Counted from the stretch's first letter, positions 25,696 through 35,721 are shown. The stretch: 64,000 bases of DNA from Actinomycetaceae bacterium (GCA_030530685.1 JAUMUM010000001.1:281853-345852); one strand, 5' to 3'. Numbers and translations are program-made. Notes: generated from the sequence alone by a model not told the origin.

Positions 25696-26871
25696 CTATT
25701 CGCCTCTGCGCGGATCGAAGTCGGGGAAGGGTTCTCCCCGACCGAAAAGCGAAGCCGTCGCCGCGAGGATTCGCTCGCAGGCGTGCCCGTCTCCGTACGG
25801 ATTGGCGGCCCTGGCCATAGCCGAATAGGCCGCCTCATCCGTCAGGAGAGTGGTGGCTTCACCAACAATCCGGTCCACATCAGTTCCCACAAGCCGAGCG
25901 ACGCCGAAGGCAACAGCTTCGGGCCGCTCGGTGTTCTCGCGCAGGACGAGCACCGGCTTGGACAGAGCCGGTGCCTCCTCCTGCACACCGCCCGAATCGG
26001 TCAGCACGAGGCTGGCGCGATTCATCACGGCGCAGAAAGCTCCATAGCCGAGGGGTTCAGTGACCAGGACATTGTCCCGATCCTTTAGCCATGGAAGCAG
26101 TGACTGGCGCACCTGTGGGTTGCGGTGGGCCGGAAGTACGAAAACCGTGTGTGGGAACGCATCGGACAGCTGAGCCACTGCCTGCCCGATGCGTCCCATT
26201 GGCTCGCCCCAGGACTCGCGGCGATGCGCGGTGACCAGGACGACCCGCTTGTCGGTGTCAGAAAGGATGGAATCGAGCGCTTCGTCGTCGCTTCGAATCG
26301 GCTGTTCGACGGCGTGAAGAAGGGCATCGATGACGGTATTTCCCGTGACCCGAACGGCGGAGGCAGGCGCGTCTTCGCGCAGCAGGTTATCCCTGCTCTC
26401 CTCCGTCGGGCACAGGTGAAGTGCCGTCAGCTGGCCGATGAGCCGGCGGTTGCCCTCCTCCGGATAGGGCGAGGAAAGATTGCCCGTGCGCAGCCCTGCC
26501 TCCACGTGCAGGACTGGCACCTCGTGGTAGAAGGCCGCCAGAGCCGCCGCGAAGGCGGAGGAGGTATCGCCCTGGACTGCGACCGCGTCGGGAGCGAAGT
26601 CGTCGATTGCTTTGCCGACCCCTTCCAGGGTCCGTGTCGTGACTTGCGTGAGGGTCTGGCCTTGGCTGTGGATGTCGAGGTCGACGTCGGGCGTGATGCC
26701 GAAGAAACCCTGGACCTGGTCGAGCATCTCCCGGTGCTGACCGGTCACAACGGAGATTGCCTCGAAGCGAGGATCAGCATCGAAGGCTTTGATGAGAGGA
26801 GCCATCTTGATGGCTTCGGGGCGAGTCCCGTATACGAGCATTACCCGGATAGGCGATGGCGGGTTGGACAT
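25696..26871 (-). CDS. wecB: UDP-N-acetylglucosamine 2-epimerase (non-hydrolysing)
   Basis: Cytoplasmic enzyme interconverting UDP-GlcNAc and UDP-ManNAc, 391 aa. Family motifs in order: VYGTRPEAIKMAPLI, VVTGQHREMLDQV, VQGDTSSAFAAALAAFY, LHVEAGLRTGN, PYPEEGNRRLI, VTAHRRESWGEP, LTDSGGVQEEAP and RENTERPEAV. All residues expected for UDP binding and epimerisation are present. AGGAG stands about ten bases before the ATG at 26871. It sits between a polysaccharide synthase group and a deacetylase-like gene, which points to ManNAc as a building block of the polymer, although UDP-ManNAc could also serve wall teichoic-type polymers. Confidence 0.94.
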   Translation of the reverse strand: MSNPPSPIRVMLVYGTRPEAIKMAPLIKAFDADPRFEAISVVTGQHREMLDQVQGFFGITPDVDLDIHSQGQTLTQVTTRTLEGVGKAIDDFAPDAVAVQGDTSSAFAAALAAFYHEVPVLHVEAGLRTGNLSSPYPEEGNRRLIGQLTALHLCPTEESRDNLLREDAPASAVRVTGNTVIDALLHAVEQPIRSDDEALDSILSDTDKRVVLVTAHRRESWGEPMGRIGQAVAQLSDAFPHTVFVLPAHRNPQVRQSLLPWLKDRDNVLVTEPLGYGAFCAVMNRASLVLTDSGGVQEEAPALSKPVLVLRENTERPEAVAFGVARLVGTDVDRIVGEATTLLTDEAAYSAMARAANPYGDGHACERILAATASLFGRGEPFPDFDPRRGE

Positions 26872-26921
26872 GTTTTGGTAACTCCTTGTCTTCACAGCCC
26901 GTGTGCATGGGCCGGTCGATG

Positions 26922-27560
26922 TCACTTCCCTGGTGGATCTCCCTTGTCCACGTCCGAGAAGCGGACCGAGGCGTCCTCGGTGTACAGCCCCACCTTCCCT
27001 TTCAGGTACGGGCTTTCGCGATCTGTTACGGTCGTGATTTCCTGTCCGTCGACCTTGATGACGAACGTCGCCTCGCCGACCGGGGTGACCTCCACCTCGT
27101 AGGTCTTGCCGACCTCGAATGTCGGGCTGTCACCGGAGTCGAGGAATCTCTGGTTGCCCTTGTAGTCGGGGTCCTGCTTGGACACCTCCCAGCCGTTAGG
27201 TTTGAGAACGATGGCGTAGAAGTGCTCGGGGTCCTGGTAGCGCCACAGGAACCACGCCACCTCCCACGGGTTGGGTTGGCCCTTGCGAACCTGGTCGAGC
27301 GTGGTCATCTTGGCGCTGACACGCCCCTCGCCTTCCTCTTGGGCGACGACGAGCCCGCCGTGTGTGATGCTGGGCTTGGCGGCCGACTTCGTCGTGATGT
27401 CCACGGTCCCGCTGCCGCATTGGACCTCGCCGTAGCCGTCGTAGACGACCTCCCATCCCGGGCATTGGGCCCGTTCGCGGAAGACGGTCACCCGCAAAAC
27501 GACCAGGCTCACGACCACGGCCGCTGCCAGCGCGACGATGAACAGGCTCTTACGTTTCAT
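26922..27560 (-). CDS. membrane-anchored concanavalin/LamG-like protein
   Basis: 212 aa. One N-terminal membrane anchor (SLFIVALAAAVVVSLVVL) and an extracytoplasmic beta-rich domain ending in SPYLKGKVGLYTEDASVRFSDV, a pattern typical of LamG/DUF1080-type jelly-roll domains that bind or act on glycans. Two Cys (C33 and C48) may form a disulphide. No catalytic residues can be assigned. ATGA overlap with the glycosyltransferase gene implies coupled synthesis, so it probably handles the nascent polysaccharide at the cell surface, which is inference. Confidence 0.72.
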   Translation of the reverse strand: MKRKSLFIVALAAAVVVSLVVLRVTVFRERAQCPGWEVVYDGYGEVQCGSGTVDITTKSAAKPSITHGGLVVAQEEGEGRVSAKMTTLDQVRKGQPNPWEVAWFLWRYQDPEHFYAIVLKPNGWEVSKQDPDYKGNQRFLDSGDSPTFEVGKTYEVEVTPVGEATFVIKVDGQEITTVTDRESPYLKGKVGLYTEDASVRFSDVDKGDPPGK

Positions 27561-28981
27561 GCAGTAACTCTCGGATCTGCCGGGTATGCCGTGCCCGCCG
27601 GAAGCTGGTCGGGCACGGCCTCGTCTTCGGATTCTCGGGCCGTCTTAGCCCAGCTCTTCCTGCGGCCGACGACGCGCCCCATGGCCCACCATCCCGAGAT
27701 GACGCCGAGCATGCCGTACAGGACGAAAAGGTGCGAGCAGAAGAAGGTCTTGATCAGGCCGAAGCCTTCCTCGCGCTCGACCTTCCAGTAGACGAGCCCA
27801 TAGGCCAGTCCTGGCCCAAAGGCCAGCAGATAGGCGGTGAGGAGCCACCACCACTGCTGCGGCACGCCCCTGATGGCCCAAGAGATCGACATGCCGACCG
27901 CGATGGCGAACGAGACCGTCAGGAGGGAGGAAACGAGGATGAGGTAGGGGGTGAGGATCTGGTAGAGCGTGTCCGTCCTGGCCCGCCCGCGATGCTCGCG
28001 CACGACCCTGGGCAGCAGGTGCAGAGCCTGAAGATTGCCCTGGAACCATCGCGAGCGCTGGCGAAGGAGCCGGCCCAGGTGCGTGACGCCCTGCTGGTGG
28101 ACGGCGGCCTGGCCGCAGAACTCGTTGGTCCAGCCGCTGGAGTTGAGCCGGATGCCCAGGTCGAAGTCCTCGGTCAGCGAGTCGGACCAGGGATTAGCGC
28201 CCAGTGCCTCCAGCGCCGCGAGCCGAACGAACTGCCCGTTGCCTCCCATGCCCACGCTGCCGAAGTGGCGGCGCCCGCCTTGGAAGACCTCGGTGAAGAC
28301 GACGAACTCCATGTCCTGCATGCGCGCCAGCAGCGAACGCTTGCGGTTGTTGATGCGCACGCCCACCTGGACCGCCCCGACCTGAGGGTCGGCAAACGCG
28401 ATCCGAGCCTCGGTGATAGCCTCGGGGTCCAGGCGCCCGTCGGCGTCGACTACTCCCACGACGACGTCGCGGGCCGTGCCGCGCACGTACCGGGCTCGGA
28501 CCACGTCCAGGGCCCGGTTGAGTGCCTCGCCCTTCCCCTGCCGGGCATTGGGCGCGACGCGACGCATGACCTGCACGCGCGGGTCGCCGATAGCCTCGAC
28601 GAGTTCGGCGGTGCCGTCGTCGGAACCATCGTCGATGACGAGGATGTGGACCTCGGGCGCCGGAATCTCCAAGAGTTTCTTGACGCTGGCGACGATGACG
28701 GTCGCCTCGTTAAGGCAGGGCACCAGGATGACGATCCGCGGATGGCCGACCATGCCGGTTCCGTCGAGGCCGTCGGTGAGCCACTGCGAGAACCTGCGAT
28801 TGAGTGACCGCCGCCTGGGCGAACGCCGCGAAATGAGCAAGAGGAACAGGCCATAGAAGATCGCGCTGATCACCATGGCGAGCGCACCCCACCAGCCGAT
28901 CGTGTCGACAATGGCGAGCGGCTCGGCCCCTTCGACCCGCGGCGCGGACGAATTGACGAAGGCACCGGGCACAGGGATCAT
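27557..28981 (-). CDS. processive GT2 glycosyltransferase, IcaA/PgaC-like
   Basis: Membrane polysaccharide synthase, 474 aa. An N-terminal helix (residues about 32-50) precedes a GT-A domain with D117/D118 (VIDDGSDDG), D179-A-D181, the acceptor-site TED (270-272, LTEDFDLG) and QRSRW (308-312). These four motifs define processive family 2 synthases such as IcaA, PgaC, hyaluronan and cellulose synthases. At least four C-terminal membrane segments should form the export channel; there is no PilZ domain. It overlaps its neighbours by 4 bp on both sides (ATGA). UDP-GlcNAc or UDP-ManNAc are the likely donors given the epimerase in the operon; the product is unknown. Confidence 0.9.
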   Translation of the reverse strand: MIPVPGAFVNSSAPRVEGAEPLAIVDTIGWWGALAMVISAIFYGLFLLLISRRSPRRRSLNRRFSQWLTDGLDGTGMVGHPRIVILVPCLNEATVIVASVKKLLEIPAPEVHILVIDDGSDDGTAELVEAIGDPRVQVMRRVAPNARQGKGEALNRALDVVRARYVRGTARDVVVGVVDADGRLDPEAITEARIAFADPQVGAVQVGVRINNRKRSLLARMQDMEFVVFTEVFQGGRRHFGSVGMGGNGQFVRLAALEALGANPWSDSLTEDFDLGIRLNSSGWTNEFCGQAAVHQQGVTHLGRLLRQRSRWFQGNLQALHLLPRVVREHRGRARTDTLYQILTPYLILVSSLLTVSFAIAVGMSISWAIRGVPQQWWWLLTAYLLAFGPGLAYGLVYWKVEREEGFGLIKTFFCSHLFVLYGMLGVISGWWAMGRVVGRRKSWAKTARESEDEAVPDQLPAGTAYPADPRVTA

Positions 28982-29334
28982 CCGGTGACCTGACCGTGCT
29001 GACGCATATCCACCGGCATATTGGCCGAGTAGTCCACTCCAACCGCGATATGACGCGGGTAGCGCACGGACCTGCGAGCACGGCGCAAGCCGTCAATATC
29101 GCGGGCATAGTGGCGCGGATAGCGGCGGAAATACGCGACTCGTTCGGAATACGTGCGAAGGCCGCGCACACGGCCGGAAATGTCAGCGAATGCGAACACG
29201 AGCGCAAGAAGAACGAAGCAGATGCCCGCGATGTCCAGGAGAATCCGGGCAACGAAGAGGAATCCCGACCCGGCGGGAAGTCCATTTCCTACAACGAGCA
29301 TCCCAATTCCGGATGCCAAAGGTGAATATTGCAT
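28978..29334 (-). CDS. small membrane protein, possible IcaD/PgaD analogue
   Basis: 118 aa, first gene of the exopolysaccharide operon. A hydrophobic N-terminal half with a strong helix (FLFVARILLDIAGICFVLLALVFAFADI) and a weaker one before it, then a basic cytoplasmic tail with a Tyr/Arg-rich pattern (YFRRYPRHYARDIDGLRRARRSVRYPRH). I recognise no family. Size, topology and the ATGA coupling to the synthase recall the IcaD and PgaD accessory subunits, but there is no convincing sequence match. The start is uncertain; ATG 29301 is an alternative. Confidence 0.6.
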   Translation of the reverse strand: MQYSPLASGIGMLVVGNGLPAGSGFLFVARILLDIAGICFVLLALVFAFADISGRVRGLRTYSERVAYFRRYPRHYARDIDGLRRARRSVRYPRHIAVGVDYSANMPVDMRQHGQVTG

Positions 29335-29759
29335 GACGAATGCTGCCGATCAATAAAGTGAGCCTAACTCCCACAGGGAGCACCAACCCAAATACGTGGA
29401 ATAATTGAAGGGTTCGTGCTTCAGACAGTACAAGTCGCTTTAGCAAACGGCCACATTGAAAACACGGGCAATAATACCCATCGACCGACACTAGCTTCGT
29501 GTGCGTAGCTAAGGCTCCTGCGCGCGCTTTCGCCGATAATCGACTGCATATGATTGTGACACGTCGGGCGTGGCGAAGGGAAGCATCTGAATCAATCGTC
29601 CCGTAGACTGAATTAAGCAAGGTTGACCGGTCGTCATGTCGACGCCGCGCCCCAAGCGCACCCCATTGTTCCGCGATCGGCTGCCTGATCAAGCGCCACG
29701 GTTGAAGAGTCTGAAGAGCCTGCACCCACACCTTGTGGCGCACACGAAAGGAAATACGT
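29335..29759. other. divergent AT-richer intergenic region
   Basis: 425 bp between the exopolysaccharide operon (-) and the DEAD-box helicase (+). The first 250 bp are visibly AT-richer than the rest of the window. Seen: a CTCCC-ACA-GGGAG dyad at 29368-29380, TATTAT on the minus strand at 29471-29476, and TATGAT on the plus strand at 29549-29554. The last would give the helicase mRNA a leader of about 200 nt. No -35 is convincing for either direction and no credible gene is present. Confidence 0.4.
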
Positions 29760-31277
<1,518 letters not shown>

Positions 31278-31287
31278 GCCGCGAACG

Positions 31288-32121
31288 TCACGGAACGAGT
31301 ACCTCCAAAAAGCAACCCGATATCAGGGCCTCATAGGCGCGCGGCGACGTTACGTTCTCGCCGAGCCGGTTGGCCTTGCCCGACCCGTGGTAGTCACTTG
31401 ACCCCGTGCGCACTAGTCCGCGGCGTCGCGCCAGTTTCACCAGCTGATCGACGTCGGCGTTGTCCCTGTGGTCGATTTCCAGGCCGAATAGTCCGGCGTC
31501 GGCCAGCTCCTCGATCTGCGCGAGGCTCGCGGTGTGCCCGCGCGCGGCAGCCGTCGGATGCGCGAAGACCACCTTCCCTCCTGCAGCGTTCACCCATTCG
31601 ACGACGTCGGCCGCCCGCGGCGCGTAATGTCCGACGTAGTACGGGCAGGCCGGGGTGAGGAATCGTGCGAAGGCCTCGTCGCGACTGCCCACTACGCCGA
31701 GGCCGATGAGGGCGTCGGCGATGTGCGGGCGCCCGACGGGCACCTCGGGGCCGGACAGGGCCTGCACGGCCTCCCACGTCAGCGGGTAGTCGCGCCCGAT
31801 GCGTTCGACCATCTGCCTGGCGCGGCCGAGACGGGCCTGGAGCATCGTCTGGCCGTGGCGGACCAGCGCCGGGTCACGCGGATCGAAGAGGTATGCCAGC
31901 AGGTGGACCGAGATCCCGTCGATGCGCGCCGAAACTTCCATGCCGCGAACGAGCGACACCCCGGTGGCGGCCACGTGACCGGCCGCCTCGTCCCATCCCG
32001 CCACGGTGTCGTGGTCCGTCAGGCCCAGCACCGTCACCCCGGCGTCGCGGGCCTGGAACATGAGCTCGGTGGGCGTCGAGCGCCCGTCCGAGGCTGTCGT
32101 GTGCGCGTGAAGGTCGATCAT
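31288..32121 (-). CDS. PHP-domain phosphoesterase
   Basis: 277 aa metal-dependent phosphoesterase of the PHP superfamily. Metal ligands are visible: DLHAHTTASDG (H4, H6, D11), LTDHDTVAG, the Glu in GMEVSA, HPTAAARGH and the C-terminal GSSDYHGSG. The closest named relatives are the YciV/RNase AM-type 3',5'-nucleotide phosphatases and 5'-3' exoribonucleases. It ends 10 bp from the stop of the convergent helicase. The ATG at 32121 lacks a Shine-Dalgarno but has TAGAGT ending six bases upstream; a GTG two codons earlier is possible. Confidence 0.88.
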   Translation of the reverse strand: MIDLHAHTTASDGRSTPTELMFQARDAGVTVLGLTDHDTVAGWDEAAGHVAATGVSLVRGMEVSARIDGISVHLLAYLFDPRDPALVRHGQTMLQARLGRARQMVERIGRDYPLTWEAVQALSGPEVPVGRPHIADALIGLGVVGSRDEAFARFLTPACPYYVGHYAPRAADVVEWVNAAGGKVVFAHPTAAARGHTASLAQIEELADAGLFGLEIDHRDNADVDQLVKLARRRGLVRTGSSDYHGSGKANRLGENVTSPRAYEALISGCFLEVLVP

Positions 32122-32127
32122 GCACAC

Positions 32128-32133
32128 ACTCTA
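32128..32133 (-). promoter_or_regulatory. -10 box of leaderless PHP mRNA
   Basis: TAGAGT (minus strand) ends six bases before the ATG at 32121. Confidence 0.5.
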
Positions 32134-32138
32134 GCGCC

Positions 32139-32235
32139 GGCTGCGCGCCGGGCCGCGGGCGTGAGTGACCGCAAGAAGCAACTTCCCGAGCAATCGCTGC
32201 CGGGCCGCGGGCGGCTGCGCGCCGGGCCGGCAGCG
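32139..32235. repeat. direct repeat and hairpin in divergent promoter region
   Basis: GGCTGCGCGCCGGGCCG occurs at 32139-32155 and again at 32213-32229. The second copy lies within a larger inverted repeat (CGCTGCCGG 32195-32203 / CCGGCAGCG 32227-32235). Located between the divergent PHP and aminopeptidase genes. Confidence 0.65.
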
Positions 32236-32273
32236 AGAGCCCCGGCGATGGGTGCCTGCTGGCGGCGAGGTGA

Positions 32274-32279
32274 CAAAAT
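32274..32279 (+). promoter_or_regulatory. probable -10 box of leaderless pepP mRNA
   Basis: CAAAAT, preceded by TGA as a partial extended -10, ends six bases before the ATG at 32286; same spacing as the other leaderless candidates. Confidence 0.4.
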
Positions 32280-32285
32280 AGGGAC

Positions 32286-33776
32286 ATGACACAAGAAGAA
32301 CTCCATGCGCGCGGGGCAACCCGCTCCCAGCAGCCACGCAATCAGGCCTTCAAGGACTTCATCGGCTCCGACTGGGGCCCGCGCCCGGCCGGCCCCGACC
32401 GCGGCCCTGCAGCCGACTACCTGGCCGCGCGCCACGCCAAGATATCCGAGCGCTTCCCGGGCGTGCGCCTCGTCCTGCCCGCGGGCGGCCTGAAGGTCCG
32501 CAACAACGACTGCGACTACCGCTTCCGCGCCCACTCGGCCTTCGCTCACATGACGGGCCTGGGCGCCGAGCTCGAACCCGACGCCGTGCTCGTCCTCGAC
32601 CCGACGGAAACCGGCCACGAGGCCACGCTCTACTTCCACCCCCGCGCGCCGCGCTCCTCCGAGGAGTTCTACGCCGACGCGCGCCACGGCGAATTCTGGG
32701 TCGGGGCGCGCCCCTCCCTGGAGGAGATGTCCACCCTGACGGGCCTGCGCTGCCGGCCACTCGACACGCTGTCGGACGCCCTGGACAAGGACCTCGGCAA
32801 GGGCGGCGTGAGGCTCGCCGTCGTCCCCCAGTCCGACGCCGCGGTCGAGGCGACGGTCACCCACAAGCGCGAGCGCGCCGGCCTGGCCGAAGGAGCCGGC
32901 CAGCTGGATGCCCGGTTGGCCGAGGCCCTCTCCGAGATCCGGCTCATCAAGGACGCCTTCGAAATCGAGCAGATGGACAAGGCCGTCGAGGCCACGCGGC
33001 AGGGATTCGAGGCAATCATCGCCTCGCTGCCTCGCGCCGTCGGCCACCGGCGCGGCGAACGCGTCGTCGAGGGAGCCTTCGGCGCCCGGGCGCGCGAGGA
33101 GGGCAACGGCGTGGGATACGAGACCATCGCGGCGTCCGGCAACCACGCCAATACCCTCCACTGGATCGCCAACGACGGCCAGGTGCGAGCAGGCGACCTG
33201 ATCCTCGTCGACGCCGGGGTCGAACTCGACTCGCTCTACACGGCTGACATCACGCGCACCCTCCCCGTCTCGGGGACGTTCACGCCGGCGCAGGCCGAGG
33301 TCTACCAGGCCGTGCTCGACGCCGCCGACCGCGCCTTCGCCAGGTCCCAGGAGCCCGGCTGCCGCTTCATCGACGTCCACGAGGCAGCCATGGAGGTCAT
33401 CGCCAAGCGCCTCGAATCCTGGGGTATGCTTCCAGGGACGGCCGAGCAGTCGCTGGCTCCCGATGGCGGCCACCACCGCCGCTGGATGCCTCACGGCACC
33501 TCGCACCACCTGGGCATTGACGTGCACGACTGCGCCCAGGCGCGACGCGAGATGTACATGGATGCCAAGTTGGAGCCGGGCATGGTCTTCACAATCGAAC
33601 CGGGTCTGTATTTCCGCGAGGACGACCTCAAAGTTCCCGAGCGCTTTCGCGGCATCGGCGTGCGCATTGAGGACGACGTTCTCGTCACGGCAGGGGGGAC
33701 GCGGCGGCTGTCCGAGGGAATTCCGCGAACGATCCGCGACGTTCAGGAGTGGATGGCAGCTATTTCGAGGAGGTAG
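32286..33776 (+). CDS. pepP: Xaa-Pro aminopeptidase (aminopeptidase P, M24B)
   Basis: Metallopeptidase that removes an N-terminal residue before proline, 496 aa. An N-terminal AMP-N domain (residues about 50-190; FRAHSAFAHMTGLG, TLYFHPRAPRSSEEFY) is followed by the pita-bread catalytic domain. Dinuclear metal ligands: D in LILVDAGVELDS, D in YTADITRTLPVSG, H in MPHGTSHHLGIDVHD, E in FTIEPGLYF and E in GVRIEDDVLV. Length suits AMPP. Two bases separate its stop from the start of the next gene, so it probably leads an operon with the MgtE-like and DUF1003 genes. Confidence 0.94.
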   Translation: MTQEELHARGATRSQQPRNQAFKDFIGSDWGPRPAGPDRGPAADYLAARHAKISERFPGVRLVLPAGGLKVRNNDCDYRFRAHSAFAHMTGLGAELEPDAVLVLDPTETGHEATLYFHPRAPRSSEEFYADARHGEFWVGARPSLEEMSTLTGLRCRPLDTLSDALDKDLGKGGVRLAVVPQSDAAVEATVTHKRERAGLAEGAGQLDARLAEALSEIRLIKDAFEIEQMDKAVEATRQGFEAIIASLPRAVGHRRGERVVEGAFGARAREEGNGVGYETIAASGNHANTLHWIANDGQVRAGDLILVDAGVELDSLYTADITRTLPVSGTFTPAQAEVYQAVLDAADRAFARSQEPGCRFIDVHEAAMEVIAKRLESWGMLPGTAEQSLAPDGGHHRRWMPHGTSHHLGIDVHDCAQARREMYMDAKLEPGMVFTIEPGLYFREDDLKVPERFRGIGVRIEDDVLVTAGGTRRLSEGIPRTIRDVQEWMAAISRR

Positions 33777-33778
33777 AG

Positions 33779-35044
33779 ATGAAGCACAACGTCCAGACGG
33801 TCTACGCGGCGCGCCTGGCGGGGACACCCGTTTTCGACCCCATAGGAGACAGGGTCGGCACCGTTTACGACGTCGTCGTCCTCTTCAGGCTCAAAGGCGA
33901 CCCTCTGGCCGTTGGTCTCGTCGTTGAGGTGGCGGGCAAGCGTCGCGTCTTCGTCCCGCTGACTCGCGTGACCTCCATCCACAACGGCCAGGTCATCACG
34001 ACCGGCCTGCTCAACATCCGCCGCTTCTCCAGGCGCCCGGCCGAGACCCTGGTCCTCGCGCAGCTCCTCGAACGCCAGGTGCACATACGCGAAAGCGGCG
34101 AGGAAGCCGTCGTGGTCGACGCCGCCATCGCGCAAATCAAGCCGCGGGAATGGCAGTTGACCACGCTCTACGTGCGAACGTCGAAGAAGTCGCCGGGCGG
34201 TCAGCGTTCCTTCACCGTGCCCGTTCGCCAGGTCACGGGCCTGACGAACCCCGCGGCGTCGCAGGGCTCCGAGACCATCCTCACCCAGATCGGCGAGCTC
34301 AAGCCGGCCGACGTCGCCGACGTCCTGCGCGACCTTCCCGCCGAGCGCCGGCAGGCCGTGGCCAGCGAGCTGTCCGACGAGCGCCTGGCGGACGTCCTGG
34401 AGGAAATGGGCGACGAGGACCGCATCGAGATCCTCTCGAGCCTGGACGTCGACCGCGCCGCCGATGTCCTGGACGTCATGCAGCCCGACGACGCCGCCGA
34501 CCTCGTCGGCGACCTGCCGGTCGAGCAGGCCGCCGTGCTCCTGGAGCACATGGAGCCCTCCGAGGCCCAGGACGTGCGCCGCCTGCTCGCCTACGAGCAG
34601 CGCACGGCCGGCGGCCTCATGACGACCGAGCCGATCGTCCTGCCCCCCGAAGCGACGATCGCCACGGCCCTGGCGTCGGCTCGCAGGCAGGACATCACGC
34701 CGGCGCTGTCCGCCATCATGTTCGTCTGCCGCCCGCCCCAGGAGACGCCGACGGGCCAGTTCCTGGGCGTCGTGCACATTCAGAGGGCACTGCGCGAGCC
34801 GCCGTCGGCCATGGTCGGCACCATCCTCGACACCGACGTTGAAGGCATACCTCCCATGGCGGGAATCGGCACCGTCACGCGCCTGATGGCCACCTACAAT
34901 CTCACGGCCCTTCCCGTGGTCGACGACGGCGCACTCATCGGCGCGATCTCCGTCGACGACGTGCTCGACCATCTGCTTCCCGATGACTGGCGCGACGCCG
35001 ACGAGGAAGTGACCGACGAAGCGGTTGAGGCGCAGCATGTCTGA
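33779..35044 (+). CDS. soluble MgtE-N/CBS protein with PRC-barrel-like N-terminus
   Basis: 421 aa without membrane segments. Residues about 1-155 look like PRC-barrel repeats (TPVFDPIGDRVGTVYDVVV). Residues about 165-290 are an MgtE N-domain superhelix (ADVLRDLPAERR, ADVLEEMGDEDR, ADVLDVMQPDDAA, repeated acidic helices). Two CBS domains follow, opening with YEQRTAGGLMTTEPIVL as in MgtE. The MgtE transmembrane domain is absent, so this is the Mg-sensing, gating part alone. GAGGAGG precedes the ATG closely. Its stop overlaps the DUF1003 membrane protein gene, a natural candidate partner. Role inferred: magnesium-responsive regulator rather than transporter. Confidence 0.85.
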   Translation: MKHNVQTVYAARLAGTPVFDPIGDRVGTVYDVVVLFRLKGDPLAVGLVVEVAGKRRVFVPLTRVTSIHNGQVITTGLLNIRRFSRRPAETLVLAQLLERQVHIRESGEEAVVVDAAIAQIKPREWQLTTLYVRTSKKSPGGQRSFTVPVRQVTGLTNPAASQGSETILTQIGELKPADVADVLRDLPAERRQAVASELSDERLADVLEEMGDEDRIEILSSLDVDRAADVLDVMQPDDAADLVGDLPVEQAAVLLEHMEPSEAQDVRRLLAYEQRTAGGLMTTEPIVLPPEATIATALASARRQDITPALSAIMFVCRPPQETPTGQFLGVVHIQRALREPPSAMVGTILDTDVEGIPPMAGIGTVTRLMATYNLTALPVVDDGALIGAISVDDVLDHLLPDDWRDADEEVTDEAVEAQHV

Positions 35045-35615
35045 GTTCGACAAGCCACTGGAGCGCGGACCGCGCCGCAGGATGCACTGGAGGCGCAACA
35101 AGGACAACGACGCCTTCGGGCGCTTCGCCGAGGCGACGGCCAGGTTCATGGGCAGCCCGAAGTTCATCCTCTACATGACGATCTTCGTCGCGGCCTGGGT
35201 CGCGGCCAACGTCCTCCTGTACCGCCTATCGCGCAATTACGCGTGGGACCCCTACCCGTTCATCCTGCTCAATCTGGCGTTCTCCACACAGGCTTCGTAT
35301 TCGGCGCCCCTCATCCTCCTGGCGCAGAACCGGCAGGACGACAGGGACCGCGTCATTGCCGAGCAGGACCGCCAGCGCGCCGAGCGCAACCTCGCGGACA
35401 CCGAGTACCTCACGCGTGAGATCGCCGGGTTGCGCATGGCCATGGGCGAGGTCGCCACACGTGATTACGTGCGCTCGGAGTTGCGCATGGTGCTCGAGGA
35501 ATTCGACCGGGACCGCGAGGAACGTCTGGCCGAGCGCGACCGACGTATCGCCGAACTCCAGGCCGAGCTCGATGCGCTGCGATCGGCCCGGGACGACGAG
35601 GACACCGGCAGATGA
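35037..35615 (+). CDS. DUF1003 membrane protein
   Basis: 192 aa. Two adjacent membrane segments (FILYMTIFVAAWVAANVLLY and PFILLNLAFSTQASYSAPLILLAQNRQDDRDR) carry the DUF1003 signature, and the last 85 residues are a charged helix predicted to form a coiled coil (VLEEFDRDREERLAERDRRIAELQAELDALR). Starts inside the upstream gene (8-bp overlap), GAGG six bases before the ATG. The pairing of an MgtE-N/CBS protein, DUF1003 and Mrp is a recurrent actinobacterial neighbourhood to my knowledge. No function is established. Confidence 0.88.
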   Translation: MSEFDKPLERGPRRRMHWRRNKDNDAFGRFAEATARFMGSPKFILYMTIFVAAWVAANVLLYRLSRNYAWDPYPFILLNLAFSTQASYSAPLILLAQNRQDDRDRVIAEQDRQRAERNLADTEYLTREIAGLRMAMGEVATRDYVRSELRMVLEEFDRDREERLAERDRRIAELQAELDALRSARDDEDTGR

Positions 35616-35721
35616 CACCGAGCGCTCAAAGGCGGGACTAGAGACCGTTCACGACGTTCTCCATGCCGCGCGTCGGGCACGCGATGAGCGGTGACCATTT
35701 AGGTTGAAAGAGCACGAGGAG

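Noticed and set aside
29335..29640. AT-richer segment as a remnant of a mobile element
   Set aside because: No integrase, transposase, terminal inverted repeats or target duplications were seen; a promoter region explains it.
32118..33827. 569-codon open frame antisense to pepP
   Set aside because: No recognisable protein features; pepP has all metal ligands on the plus strand.
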